A stretch of 64,000 nt of DNA, from positions 1 through 64,000 of the forward strand of contig CALHIR010000001.1 in the NCBI GenBank assembly GCA_938030705.1. The letters are read 5' to 3'. The translations under genes and the position numbers were made by a program. The DNA comes from Candidatus Poseidoniaceae archaeon (GTDB taxonomy: Archaea; Thermoplasmatota; Poseidoniia; Poseidoniales; Poseidoniaceae). Numbering within the stretch: the first letter of the stretch is position 1; each line of letters begins with the position of its first letter. The notes beneath the pieces are model-generated. The model worked only from the letters and a program-made list of their open reading frames with translations, had not been told where the DNA came from and did not search any database. This document shows, piece by piece, positions 8,054-16,413 of this stretch.

Positions 8054-9136
8054 TCAGCCCATGGCCGTCATCTGCAAAAGAATGGGCCACGTCTCCAAGC
8101 CTTCTGCGACCGCTTGTTCGCTGATGTCTTCCCAGCGCGGGTCGTCCATGAAGGCCGATGGCTCCACGCCTGCATCGATGAGTTCCTGGAAAAAGGCTCG
8201 CAGTTCTGTTTCGAGTTCGGAAATTTCAACCTCTTCTTCCACCACTTCTGGGAGGTCAATGTTTTCACTGTCGCCTGGCGTTTCTTCCGTTGACGTCTCC
8301 TCGGCCGGGGATTGATCTCCTTCTTCGGTTGCGGCCGGCGGAAGGGGCACGGTTGGTTCGGTTGGCGCGGGAGAAGAGGCCGTTTCGCCTGATGGCGGAA
8401 GCGGGACGACGGCCTGTTCGCTGTCCGCTGGTTCCGGTGCTGGTTCAGGGGGCGAGGTTTCGGGAGAGCCCGCTTCCGGTGCCGGTGCCTGTGGGGGTGA
8501 TTCGGGGGGTGCTTCTGCAACCGGTGCGGGTTGTGGTTCTGGTTCCGGCGCGGGTGGTTTTGGCTTTTCAAGTCGGCCAACGCCCAAAACTTCTGCCTGT
8601 TGGCGAGCCATTTCGGCTGCAGCCCGCCGGGGGAGACTGACGAAACACTTGCCAGGTAGGGATTCGGCTGGATAGGGGAGGAAGTACTGTTCCAAGGCGG
8701 GCAGGGACGGATGGCGGAAACACAGCGTTTGGATGGCTTCAAACGGTCGCTGAGAGGGGAGACCAACCGAAAACGGTGTTGAAGCGAGGGCGATTGAACT
8801 CCTCAGCCATCCTTCGTTGTTGACCAGTTGTTGCATCCACGGTCCGAGGTCAGCGGTGGCGATGTTGACGAATTGGAAAGAGGCTGCTCGGGGATCAAAG
8901 CCCTGCTCCTCGAGGAGATGGGCTTCCGCACGAGGGCGGTGGAAAACCGCCATGACAGGCTGACCGTGTTCGATCATGTCGCCGTGCAGTTCCATCATTT
9001 TGCGTTCCTTCCGCGGGCACAGGAGCAAAATCGTCATCCGTGTTGCATGGGGGTCCCAAATTTCGCCCCAGCGAGAGGTCGCCTCGGTCGTCAGTTGACC
9101 GATGGTCATGTCCGGAATCATTGCGGTTATTCCCAT
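8054..9136 (-). CDS. Unknown protein with Pro/Glu/Ala-rich linker
   Basis: About 360 residues from ATG 9136; ATG 9121 is also possible, and the frame stays open upstream but overlaps asd. I do not recognise the family. The N-terminal 170 residues look folded (TSRWGEIWDPHATRM, LLLCPRKERKMMELH, ALEQYFLPYPAESLPGK). Next comes a low-complexity Pro/Glu/Ala linker of some 120 residues, then an acidic C-terminal helical segment ending DPRWEDISEQAVAEGLETW and LLQMTAMG. No signal peptide or membrane helix was seen. It lies between asd and the zinc-ribbon gene in the same orientation. The conserved-looking ends and flexible middle suggest a scaffold or tethered regulator, but nothing shows a function. 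Confidence 0.65.
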   Translation of the reverse strand: MGITAMIPDMTIGQLTTEATSRWGEIWDPHATRMTILLLCPRKERKMMELHGDMIEHGQPVMAVFHRPRAEAHLLEEQGFDPRAASFQFVNIATADLGPWMQQLVNNEGWLRSSIALASTPFSVGLPSQRPFEAIQTLCFRHPSLPALEQYFLPYPAESLPGKCFVSLPRRAAAEMARQQAEVLGVGRLEKPKPPAPEPEPQPAPVAEAPPESPPQAPAPEAGSPETSPPEPAPEPADSEQAVVPLPPSGETASSPAPTEPTVPLPPAATEEGDQSPAEETSTEETPGDSENIDLPEVVEEEVEISELETELRAFFQELIDAGVEPSAFMDDPRWEDISEQAVAEGLETWPILLQMTAMG

Positions 9137-9176
9137 ACCTGCACCGATGAGGAGGAGGTGGTTGTGACCTTTTACC

Positions 9177-10250
9177 CTACGGGTGAGCAGGTTTGGTGGA
9201 GAGCAATCCGCGCCAGTGGGCCAACTCTGCAAGGAAGATGACGCCACCCGCTGCGCCTCGGACGGTGTTGTGGCTGTAGGCCTCAAACCGAACGGTGGTC
9301 GAAGCAGGACAACCCACGCTGCCGACCACGACGGCCATGCCAGCAGCGAGGTTCTTGGCCGGGTCAGGGGTGACGGGGAAACCTGCCCCATCCGCAAACA
9401 AGTGCTTGGCAGGGTCGATGATCTCAACCACCGAAAGGGGTCGAACGGGTGCGCTTGGAAGATGGGCCATGGTGTGCTCACTCGACCACGTTTCCATCAC
9501 CCTAAGGACGCCCTCTCGGTCCACTGTCCGGTCAAAAGTAGCCTCGACAAAGACATGATGGCCATCGGCTCGCATCACCCGGTTGCAATCCAAAGAAGCG
9601 CCTCCTTTCCATTGCAAAATACGACTGAATTCCGCTTCTGTTTTCGTTGCCTCCCCGGGAATGTTGGGGTCGACAGTTCCGGCTTGGAAGGCTGCTTGCA
9701 TGAATTCGTGTCCTCCACCCGAAAGGCCTTGCTCGCTGCGCAGGGTGTACTCGCGCAAGCCGTAAGTTTCGTGCAAGGCCGCCAACGGGAGAATCAATGG
9801 CAACAGCGTGCAATTGGTCGCACAGACGTGTCCGGGTGCCTTTTCGCCTGCTTCCAACGCGGCTGGGTTCACTTCAGGAATCACCAGCGGGACATCCTCA
9901 GCGGCCCGAAAAGCACTGGCGTTGGAATAAACGATGATGCCACCGTTGACCCAAAGTGGCTCAAGTTCAGTGGCTTGTGCTCGAGGAAGAGAAGAAAAGG
10001 CGAGCACGACGCCGTTGTTGGCCAGGTCAGCCACGGTGTCGGCCGAGGCAACATCACGCACCGTGATGGAGGGCAGTTCAGGACGTGGTTCTTCAAGCAC
10101 CCAAGGGACCTCATCAAGGGCATGATTGTGAAATCGGGAGGAACCAGCTACGGCAACCAACTCGAACCAAGGGTGGTTTGAGAGGCGTTGCTGGAGACGT
10201 TGGGCCACAAGTCCGCCTGCTCCAAGCACGGCGACCTTGAGTCGTTCCAT
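9177..10250 (-). CDS. asd: Aspartate-semialdehyde dehydrogenase
   Basis: A 357-residue enzyme that reduces aspartyl phosphate to aspartate semialdehyde with NADPH, leading to threonine, methionine and lysine. The N-terminus VAVLGAGGLVAQRLQQRL is the nucleotide-binding glycine motif. The nucleophile is the cysteine of CATNCTLLPLILPLAAL, and SEQGLSGGGHEF contains the family's conserved Gln/Ser-Gly region. ATG 10250 is preferred over an upstream Met at 10271 because the Rossmann motif begins right after it. No other genes of the aspartate pathway are in the window. Its end runs close to the start of the unknown gene at 9136. Confidence 0.9.
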   Translation of the reverse strand: MERLKVAVLGAGGLVAQRLQQRLSNHPWFELVAVAGSSRFHNHALDEVPWVLEEPRPELPSITVRDVASADTVADLANNGVVLAFSSLPRAQATELEPLWVNGGIIVYSNASAFRAAEDVPLVIPEVNPAALEAGEKAPGHVCATNCTLLPLILPLAALHETYGLREYTLRSEQGLSGGGHEFMQAAFQAGTVDPNIPGEATKTEAEFSRILQWKGGASLDCNRVMRADGHHVFVEATFDRTVDREGVLRVMETWSSEHTMAHLPSAPVRPLSVVEIIDPAKHLFADGAGFPVTPDPAKNLAAGMAVVVGSVGCPASTTVRFEAYSHNTVRGAAGGVIFLAELAHWRGLLSTKPAHP

Positions 10251-10290
10251 GCTTCGGCGAGGGCCTCGCACCCTTTGAGGGCTTCCAACA

Positions 10291-11034
10291 TCACAACAAC
10301 GGTTCGGGGATGATTCGGCGGGTGATCAACTTCCTCAAGATCTGCCATCCGTCAGCGGTTGAACCGAGTTTTGCTTCACCGATTCGAGCGGCATAACTGA
10401 TCGGCTCGAAACCAAATTCAACGCCTTGGTGAACCATGCTGGCAAACATCTCGGCTTCGATTTCAAACGAACGGCTGTTGAGTTGAAGGGCGTGAATGGC
10501 CTCTTTGCTAAAGGCCCAATACCCTGAACAGACATCCGAAGTGGTGGTCCCAAAGAGGGCGGTCGCCAACCAAGTCAACACGTGGTTTCCGATGAAATTC
10601 AGTCGGGTCATCGCATCGGGAGCCATGCGTCCGTTGAGTCGGTCGCCAATGACCACCTTGTGGTCCTCAAGTCGGGCCAAAAGCCTGGTCATTTCGTGCG
10701 GCGCATAGGTCCCGTCGGCGTCCAACATCACCACACAGTCGGCCTCCAAGCGAAGCGCCTCACGAAAACCATGGCGGATGGCGTTCCCTTTCCCGATGCC
10801 ATCTTGGTCAACGAGCAGTGCCCCGTAGTCGTCGGCGACCTGCTCGGTGCCGTCTGTGCTGTGCCCGTCCATGACCAAAACCGTGGTCCTGTACCCCCTC
10901 TTCTCCAAGCGTTGATAGGGCAGGCGTTCCAACACCCATGCTAATCCCAATGCTTCGTTGAGCACCGGGAGCATGACAACAAGGTGTTGCATGGTCATCA
11001 CCCGTGGCTTCTTCCACATGTATCTGCCGTTCAT
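10291..11034 (-). CDS. Family 2 glycosyltransferase (dolichol-phosphate sugar synthase-like)
   Basis: A 247-residue GT-A fold enzyme that probably moves a sugar from a nucleotide sugar to a polyprenyl phosphate. Visible motifs are VVMLPVLNEALGLAWVLERL at the N-terminus, VMDGHSTDGT, the metal-binding MLDADGTY and DVCSGYWAFSKEA, all in the order seen in DPM1/DPG-type enzymes. No membrane helix follows the catalytic domain. The ATG at 11034 overlaps the TGA of the upstream membrane-protein gene as ATGA, which argues for this start and for translational coupling; ATGs at 10998 and 10992 are nearer the domain and cannot be excluded. The coupling suggests that it supplies a lipid-linked sugar to its neighbour. 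Confidence 0.85.
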   Translation of the reverse strand: MNGRYMWKKPRVMTMQHLVVMLPVLNEALGLAWVLERLPYQRLEKRGYRTTVLVMDGHSTDGTEQVADDYGALLVDQDGIGKGNAIRHGFREALRLEADCVVMLDADGTYAPHEMTRLLARLEDHKVVIGDRLNGRMAPDAMTRLNFIGNHVLTWLATALFGTTTSDVCSGYWAFSKEAIHALQLNSRSFEIEAEMFASMVHQGVEFGFEPISYAARIGEAKLGSTADGWQILRKLITRRIIPEPLL

Positions 11035-13331
11035 GAACCCGTGGACCAGCTGAACCATTGGAGTTTGACGCCTGTTTTGTCCAACAGTACGGTGTCTCTG
11101 CCTGAGAGGCCGAGAGGGTTGAGCCATCGTGTCGGCTCTGAGCGGTCCCATTCCAAGCGTAATTCCGTAAGTTCGCTGGCGTTGTCAACAGCAAAGCAGG
11201 CTTGGTGGTAGCCTGCATCGGTCCGCAGGCCGTGGAAAGGCCGCTCAAGGCCCGATGAGGCTTGCAGATAGAATCCGTCGGTCTGGCCGATGATCTCGTA
11301 GACAAGGCACATCGTGCTGGCGGTCTCTGGTGCCTCAACACGAAGTTCACCGACGGTTCCTTCGGGTAAGAACGGTCGGTCTTGACCGAGGTCAAGCGGG
11401 TCCCTGAATTTGTGATGCCTCCACGGGTCCAAACGTACATCACAGGCCGTACAATCTTCTTCATCGATGCCCGTCAGCAACAAGAGCGGGGCATCCCCAT
11501 CGGGCCTCAATGCCCACAACGTCGCTCCGTCGGTTTGGAGACTGGCCGCCCAATAGGGTGATGTTGCCAAGGTCCACTGCATCGTACCCAAGGGCGAGGT
11601 CAAGGCGTAGAGCATGTTGTTGTTCTCAAAATACGAGGTGTTGTCGAGGAACATCGCTTGGGTAGCGTTGGCGTGTTCGCTGGCCGTGAGGTGAACGAGG
11701 CCGAGGGTGGGGATGGAGGTCGTTTTCACACCCGCTGGAGCATCCCATATGTAGCCCCAGTGCATGTTTTCAGTGTAGATGATTCCTTCGATGTCGGCCA
11801 GGGCACGGCGTAATTCCAAGTCGCCGGGGGAAACCGCCATGAGTTCCTCGTGCTGTGCCAGTGAAATCGCCACAGACTGAGCGAACAGCGTGCCAAGAAG
11901 AACCGTGATGACCAAACCCAACGAGAGGGCTTGTGGCATGGGCGCTGGTACAGGAGACGCCTCGAGATGAGGGGTCAATTTGGTGCCCGGTGACCACCAA
12001 AGCGCCACCAGCACGGCCAGGGGGACATGAAACGCATGCAGGGCCATTGAGTAAAGGGTGTAGGACAACAGCGACAAGACGGGAATGAACCTCAATCCTT
12101 CCACGAGGTGAACAATACTGAGCAACCAAAGAAGGGCAAACCACGTGATGGCGATTCGCCCTTCCAGTGTTCTCCGGAGCGCGATGGCGGCCACGCCACC
12201 GGCGAACAGCAAGGCACCGTTGTAAACGACGAGTGGTTTTCCGCCCTGCCACCCGTATTCGGAAAACACCGCCTCATCAAACAGGCGGGGCGCGATGACC
12301 AGGAGGGCCACAGCAAAACCGACGGTGATAAAGGCCGAAGCGATGTAAGCCAAACGGCGAACGAGCTCACGGTGTTCCTCGTTCTCCATGGCCAGCCCGT
12401 GCATCACATGGCTGAGCAATAACAAGGCGAGGTAAATGGCCCCAGTAGGGTGAATCAAAGCCACGGAATACAGCGCCACGCAAAGGCCCACCGTGTGGTG
12501 CTTTTGTCGCTGGTCGGCATGCCGAAACAACACAAGGATGCCGACGACCAAACCCAACTGGCTCGCCACGCTCGGAAAACCTGAATCAAACGTCTTGGCG
12601 AACAACCCCAACCCCAGCCCCATCGCAAACATGGCGTACGCGCCTGCGCCGTGCCGGTCGAGCGAACCCATCAGCCCCATCAGTAGGGCGAAAAGGGTGC
12701 AGTGGCCAAGATGGAAGACGGCCGTACCCGCATCATGCCCGGTGAAGGTGACCACCCAAGCGGCGACCGATGGGAAGGCCGGGGGGTAGGTCCAGAACCC
12801 CTCGTTGGTTCCTGGCAGACTGAGATTACCTTCCAAGACCAATTGTTGCGTGAGCATGGCAAAACCGATCCAGTCCACGCCAAACGGTAACCGCTGAATG
12901 ATGGGCGTGAGCATGGCGGTCGCCGCTACGACCATGCTCAACGCCATCAGCGGTGTTGAACGGTTTCGCTGAAACTCGAGTTGTATTTCCGCTTCTTTGC
13001 TCAATGAGGGTGTGTCGGTTTCTTCGGAAATTTCCCCGTGCATGGCGGCCTCCAACAACTGCCATCGGGTTCGCTTCGCCAAGGTTTCATGGCGTTGGTG
13101 AATCAGCCGGTAGGCCAGCGCGTTGGCGGCCAACAATGCAGCGCCCATCAAGAGCGGCGACCAGAGGTTGAGGAGAACCAGCGTGCCGGACAGGCCGTAC
13201 ATCAAGAGCAGCCCGAGGGCAGGAGCGAGCAAGATCTTTCGAAACCTGTCGCTGCTGCCGTCCAAGACAGTGCTGAGCGCCCATCCCGGCAGGAGGCTCG
13301 GGGCGAACACGACCACAGCGCTACCGAGCAT
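11031..13331 (-). CDS. Large polytopic membrane protein, possible GT-C-type glycosyltransferase
   Basis: About 766 residues from ATG 13331; upstream Met codons overlap the divergent promoter region and the domain starts at LGSAVVVFAPSLLPGWALS. Roughly the first 500 residues form many hydrophobic helices, with loops such as PFGVDWIGFAMLTQQLVLEG and WTYPPAFPSVAAW that resemble the first extracellular loop of GT-C enzymes. The last 250 residues look like a soluble extracytoplasmic domain (TENMHWGYIWDAPAG, paired cysteines in EEDCTACDVRL). It is translationally coupled to a GT2 enzyme. A role in moving lipid-linked sugars onto surface proteins fits both fold and context but is inferred; it could also be an uncharacterised DUF6541-like membrane protein. 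Confidence 0.7.
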   Translation of the reverse strand: MLGSAVVVFAPSLLPGWALSTVLDGSSDRFRKILLAPALGLLLMYGLSGTLVLLNLWSPLLMGAALLAANALAYRLIHQRHETLAKRTRWQLLEAAMHGEISEETDTPSLSKEAEIQLEFQRNRSTPLMALSMVVAATAMLTPIIQRLPFGVDWIGFAMLTQQLVLEGNLSLPGTNEGFWTYPPAFPSVAAWVVTFTGHDAGTAVFHLGHCTLFALLMGLMGSLDRHGAGAYAMFAMGLGLGLFAKTFDSGFPSVASQLGLVVGILVLFRHADQRQKHHTVGLCVALYSVALIHPTGAIYLALLLLSHVMHGLAMENEEHRELVRRLAYIASAFITVGFAVALLVIAPRLFDEAVFSEYGWQGGKPLVVYNGALLFAGGVAAIALRRTLEGRIAITWFALLWLLSIVHLVEGLRFIPVLSLLSYTLYSMALHAFHVPLAVLVALWWSPGTKLTPHLEASPVPAPMPQALSLGLVITVLLGTLFAQSVAISLAQHEELMAVSPGDLELRRALADIEGIIYTENMHWGYIWDAPAGVKTTSIPTLGLVHLTASEHANATQAMFLDNTSYFENNNMLYALTSPLGTMQWTLATSPYWAASLQTDGATLWALRPDGDAPLLLLTGIDEEDCTACDVRLDPWRHHKFRDPLDLGQDRPFLPEGTVGELRVEAPETASTMCLVYEIIGQTDGFYLQASSGLERPFHGLRTDAGYHQACFAVDNASELTELRLEWDRSEPTRWLNPLGLSGRDTVLLDKTGVKLQWFSWSTGS

Positions 13332-13403
13332 GGACCGTCCACCCTCAAGGCATGCTTTGATGATTCGCCGAAACCTCAAGTAGAAACGGGCGGTCGCAGG
13401 GTT

Positions 13404-14027
13404 ATGACCTCTTTGCCTTCGTTCCCTTACCATCCCACGGTGGTGTTTGACGGTCCGTATTGGGTTCATGATTTCTCAAAACCCAGTCCTGATGGATGGC
13501 AGGCGCCTTATCCCTATTCGGTCGGTCGCTACGATGAGCATCGGCCGACCATGTACACCACCGAACTCTTTGGCGGGGATCGAGATCATCATGTTGGCTT
13601 GGATTTAGGTGGGCCGGTGAACACGCCGATTCATGCTTTTGCCTCCGGAGAAATCGCCGACATTGCCCTCAACGATGAAGACGGCTCCTATGGGCCGACC
13701 TTAATCACCAAACACACCCTTTGCCTTCCCCAGATGGTTGGCGGCCCCCTCGAGGAGGTTCCACGAACGTTTTGGGTGCTTTACGGGCATTTGAGTTGGG
13801 AGAGCATCGCCGGGTGGAAAAAAGGCGACCGGTTTTCCCCCGGTGACGTTTTGGCGACCATGGGTGACGAATCAGAAAACGGGGGCTGGCCTCCGCATGT
13901 TCATGTTCAGATGGCCTGGGAGGCGCCCGAGAATGGCGACTTACCCGGCGTGGTTCACCAAAAGGACAGGGCCGATGCTCTTGAACGCTATCCGGACCCT
14001 CGGTTGATTTGCGGGCCGCTTTACTGA
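13404..14027 (+). CDS. M23 (LytM/NlpD)-type metallopeptidase domain protein
   Basis: A 207-residue protein of the M23 fold. The zinc-binding signature is present: HHVGLDLGGP gives the His-x3-Asp pair and PHVHVQM the His-x-His pair; YGPTLITKH and VLYGHLS match the rest of the fold. This version, with YGP, LYGHLS and ENGGWPPHVH, resembles the M23-like domain found in fusions with class-III aminotransferases rather than bacterial cell-wall hydrolases. No signal peptide is seen, so it should be cytoplasmic, and archaea of this kind have no murein. Substrate is unknown. ATG 13404 is chosen because the frame upstream runs into the divergent membrane-protein gene. Its 3' end overlaps the convergent isomerase gene by seven bases. 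Confidence 0.8.
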   Translation: MTSLPSFPYHPTVVFDGPYWVHDFSKPSPDGWQAPYPYSVGRYDEHRPTMYTTELFGGDRDHHVGLDLGGPVNTPIHAFASGEIADIALNDEDGSYGPTLITKHTLCLPQMVGGPLEEVPRTFWVLYGHLSWESIAGWKKGDRFSPGDVLATMGDESENGGWPPHVHVQMAWEAPENGDLPGVVHQKDRADALERYPDPRLICGPLY

Positions 14028-15127
14028 ACGCTGTTCAGGTGCGCCTTGAGCGCGTTGATGGGTGCAATGGCGGCAGGGTCCTTTCCGTGCAAGAAAGCGA
14101 GGGTGATGGAAAGCCAATCCATCACGAGACAGTGATAGAGCATGCATTCGAGCAACGAGTCGCCTTCGCCAGCGAGGTTCCACGCTGTTTCGGTGGGTGA
14201 ATGCGCCACCATCCAGTCCAGGCGTTGTTGAACACGAGGGTGCATGCCGGGCCAAGTCAGCAAGAGCAACGCCTGATCAGTGGCTTGTTCGTCGCCGTCA
14301 GGACCAACACCGCCCCACGCCACGCTCTCGTTGTGGTTCATTTCGGGCAACACGCCGACACGGACGAACCGGGCGGCGTTTTCATTCATCTGATTCTTGA
14401 ATCGGTTGAGCGCCGGTGCGAGTTCGTTCGGCCCGATGACGGCAAGGGGCTGCTTGAGCAGGCCAGCCGCTAAGAGCGCAATGTCGCCCTCCGGTTGGTT
14501 CAAGACGTCGAAATGGAGGTTGTTCGCCTCCAATCGCTTGAGCATGGCTTCACGCACCTGGGTCGTTTGGGGCGGTAACAACCCGAGCTTCTCCAAACAT
14601 GCCACTTGCCGGCTAAAGATATGGCCGAAGGCGGTCCGAGGTGGTTGGCCTCCAACCGTTGGAATCAGGTGACATCGTGGCGATAATTCTGGCAATCCTG
14701 CGAGAACACCACCGGTGGCGATAACGATGACGGTGGCCCCGAGGCTCAAGGCCGCTTCAGCTGCCGCTACGGTCTCCTCGGTGTTTCCGCTGTGGCTTGT
14801 GGCAAGCACCAACCATGTGGGGTCAAACCAAGCGGGCAGGGTGTAATCCCGGTGAACGAATACCGGACAACCGCCAGCATGCGCCGTTAACGCTGCAAGG
14901 AAATCTCCGCCCGCTGCACTCCCACCCATGCCAAGGCAGAGGACGCCGCTCCAAGGGGCTTGTTTGAGTTGATGCAGCCACGGCAGGCGTTCTTCGTTGA
15001 CGGCCTCAAACCCTCCTCGCAGGTCGTCATGGAATGTGCGGGTGAAGCCAACCATGCCTTCGTTGTCGAAACGCTCGGCGAGGTCGACCAAGGTGGGCTC
15101 TGGCATTGCATCTGGGTCGTGCTCCAT
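14021..15127 (-). CDS. Bifunctional phosphoglucose/phosphomannose isomerase-like SIS protein
   Basis: A 368-residue enzyme with two SIS domains that interconverts glucose-6-, fructose-6- and mannose-6-phosphate. The first SIS domain has LGMGGSAAGGDFL and TSHSGNTEETV, the sugar-phosphate binding loops. The second half carries NQMNENAARF and PEMNHNE, which match the active-site glutamate and histidine region of the archaeal PGI/PMI family. Its ATG lies two bases after the NMD3 stop, so it is likely co-translated with that gene. With glmS and the GT2 gene it could feed both central metabolism and sugar nucleotides for surface glycans. Confidence 0.87.
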   Translation of the reverse strand: MEHDPDAMPEPTLVDLAERFDNEGMVGFTRTFHDDLRGGFEAVNEERLPWLHQLKQAPWSGVLCLGMGGSAAGGDFLAALTAHAGGCPVFVHRDYTLPAWFDPTWLVLATSHSGNTEETVAAAEAALSLGATVIVIATGGVLAGLPELSPRCHLIPTVGGQPPRTAFGHIFSRQVACLEKLGLLPPQTTQVREAMLKRLEANNLHFDVLNQPEGDIALLAAGLLKQPLAVIGPNELAPALNRFKNQMNENAARFVRVGVLPEMNHNESVAWGGVGPDGDEQATDQALLLLTWPGMHPRVQQRLDWMVAHSPTETAWNLAGEGDSLLECMLYHCLVMDWLSITLAFLHGKDPAAIAPINALKAHLNSVQ

Positions 15128-15129
15128 GT

Positions 15130-16206
15130 TCAGTCCTCCTGGAGTTCGGGGGTGTCAATCGCCATGTGAGGTAAGGCAATCCATTCTTCATCCTGTCGTA
15201 TCAGAAGACCTTTCCTTCCCAGTACGTGGTCGAAGGGCAGACGAACGAGGCTCATCGACCACGTGGTAGGGTCCAAGAATTCGCCGACCGAGGCGTCTTC
15301 GTTGATGAATTCAACTTCGATAAACTCATGCCGTTGCGCCAAAACCTTCGCATTTTCAAGGTCTCGCCACGATGCCCCCGTGCGTTCCCGGCGGTCAATA
15401 CGTTCCATGATGGCGCCTTCTTTCGTCCAGGCCGATGGCCGCCACAGATGATGCCTCCATTGGACCACATCACCGATCTCGTAGCCGGGTTTACGGTAGA
15501 GGAGGGTGAGTCGCGTAACATCCACGCCGTCTTTTCGACCGACCGTTGAATTGGTCTCGACCACCATGCCGCCGTACTCGTTGATGAGGTGGCGCCCCCA
15601 GGCTCTGGCGAGACCTTTGCTGCCCAACACCACATCGTAGCCTCCGGTTACGGCGCCTTCAGAGGTGATGAAGAACATGGGGTCGTCGGACAATTTCTCG
15701 AGAACGTCTTCGAGGGTCGCTCGCAGTCGATTGAATTCTTCTTCGCTCAAACGGCGCGCACTGGAACGAAGTTGAACGGTCGCTTCAAAGTAATTTCCAG
15801 CACGACGCGTGCAAGTCAGACAAACCCCGTTGGCCATTCTTGCTCGCATGGTGTGCTCTTCTTGGAAGAGGAGGTCGTCGATCACGCCTTCGAGTTGAAG
15901 GTGAATCAAGGTGTGGCGGTCAGAAACTTTGACCGGTTCCATCGCGAGTTGAATGTCTTCGGCTCGTTCATGGACCACCAAATTCCGATGCAACAACTCG
16001 TCCCAAACTTCGGCTTCGGTGGTGTTTTCCCACTTCCCCTCTATCTCGACGATGCCGCATCGAGCGCATCGCACCCATGGAATGTTTTCCGGTACTTTGG
16101 CCAACACGGTTCTGGCCCTCAAGCATGGCTCACACATTCGGTCGCCAAACAACGGGGGGTCCGCACCGCAGACCAAGCAAAATTCACCGCCGAGCCGTGT
16201 TGACAT
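15130..16206 (-). CDS. NMD3 family ribosome-associated protein
   Basis: About 358 residues of the archaeal NMD3 family, homologous to the eukaryotic 60S export adaptor; in archaea it is thought to act in large-subunit maturation. The N-terminal zinc-binding region is clear: CLVCGADPPLFGDRMCEPC, then CARCGIVEIEGKW and, further on, GVCLTCTRRAGNYFEATVQLR, the family's hallmark sequence. The C-terminal half is beta-rich (YEIGDVVQWRHHLWRPSAW). ATG 16206 begins STRLGGEFCLVCG; an ATG four codons upstream is possible. It is followed two bases later by the isomerase gene. Confidence 0.9.
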   Translation of the reverse strand: MSTRLGGEFCLVCGADPPLFGDRMCEPCLRARTVLAKVPENIPWVRCARCGIVEIEGKWENTTEAEVWDELLHRNLVVHERAEDIQLAMEPVKVSDRHTLIHLQLEGVIDDLLFQEEHTMRARMANGVCLTCTRRAGNYFEATVQLRSSARRLSEEEFNRLRATLEDVLEKLSDDPMFFITSEGAVTGGYDVVLGSKGLARAWGRHLINEYGGMVVETNSTVGRKDGVDVTRLTLLYRKPGYEIGDVVQWRHHLWRPSAWTKEGAIMERIDRRERTGASWRDLENAKVLAQRHEFIEVEFINEDASVGEFLDPTTWSMSLVRLPFDHVLGRKGLLIRQDEEWIALPHMAIDTPELQED

Positions 16207-16247
16207 GGTCCTCCCCACGGGTGTCTCGAGGCATGGCCTTTGAAAGA

Positions 16248-16412
16248 CTACGCCTTGGAATTATCTTCAGCGTCGGTTTTACCGGCGGCCGCTTCCATCG
16301 CCAGAAGTCGCTCGTCCAGCCGTCGACTTCGCTGCACAACCGTCCACGTCCAGAGGGCAATGGCGACGAGCATCCCAAAGTAAGCAACGGCGAGGTAGGT
16401 CATGCCTTCCAT
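16248..16412 (-). CDS. ccmD: CcmD-like small membrane protein of the haem exporter
   Basis: A 54-residue protein with one membrane helix (YLAVAYFGMLVAIALWTWTV) followed by a basic, then helical acidic tail (QRSRRLDERLLAMEAAAGK). This is the layout of CcmD, which stabilises and releases holo-CcmE from the CcmABC complex. The start at ATG 16412 is favoured by a GGAGGA site seven bases upstream; the longer reading with TTG 16430 would overlap ccmC. It begins one base after the ccmC stop, so it is almost certainly co-translated. Sequence similarity in CcmD is always weak, so the call rests on size, topology and position. Confidence 0.78.
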   Translation of the reverse strand: MEGMTYLAVAYFGMLVAIALWTWTVVQRSRRLDERLLAMEAAAGKTDAEDNSKA

Positions 16413-16413
16413 G

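Noticed and set aside
9137-9481. N-terminal extension of the unknown gene ending at 8054 into asd
   Set aside because: The extension has low-quality Ser/Pro/Arg-rich sequence and overlaps conserved asd coding sequence; ATG 9136 is after asd ends in frame terms and better placed.
13038-13403. N-terminal extension of the M23 protein
   Set aside because: It is antisense to the membrane-protein gene and has shadow-like composition.
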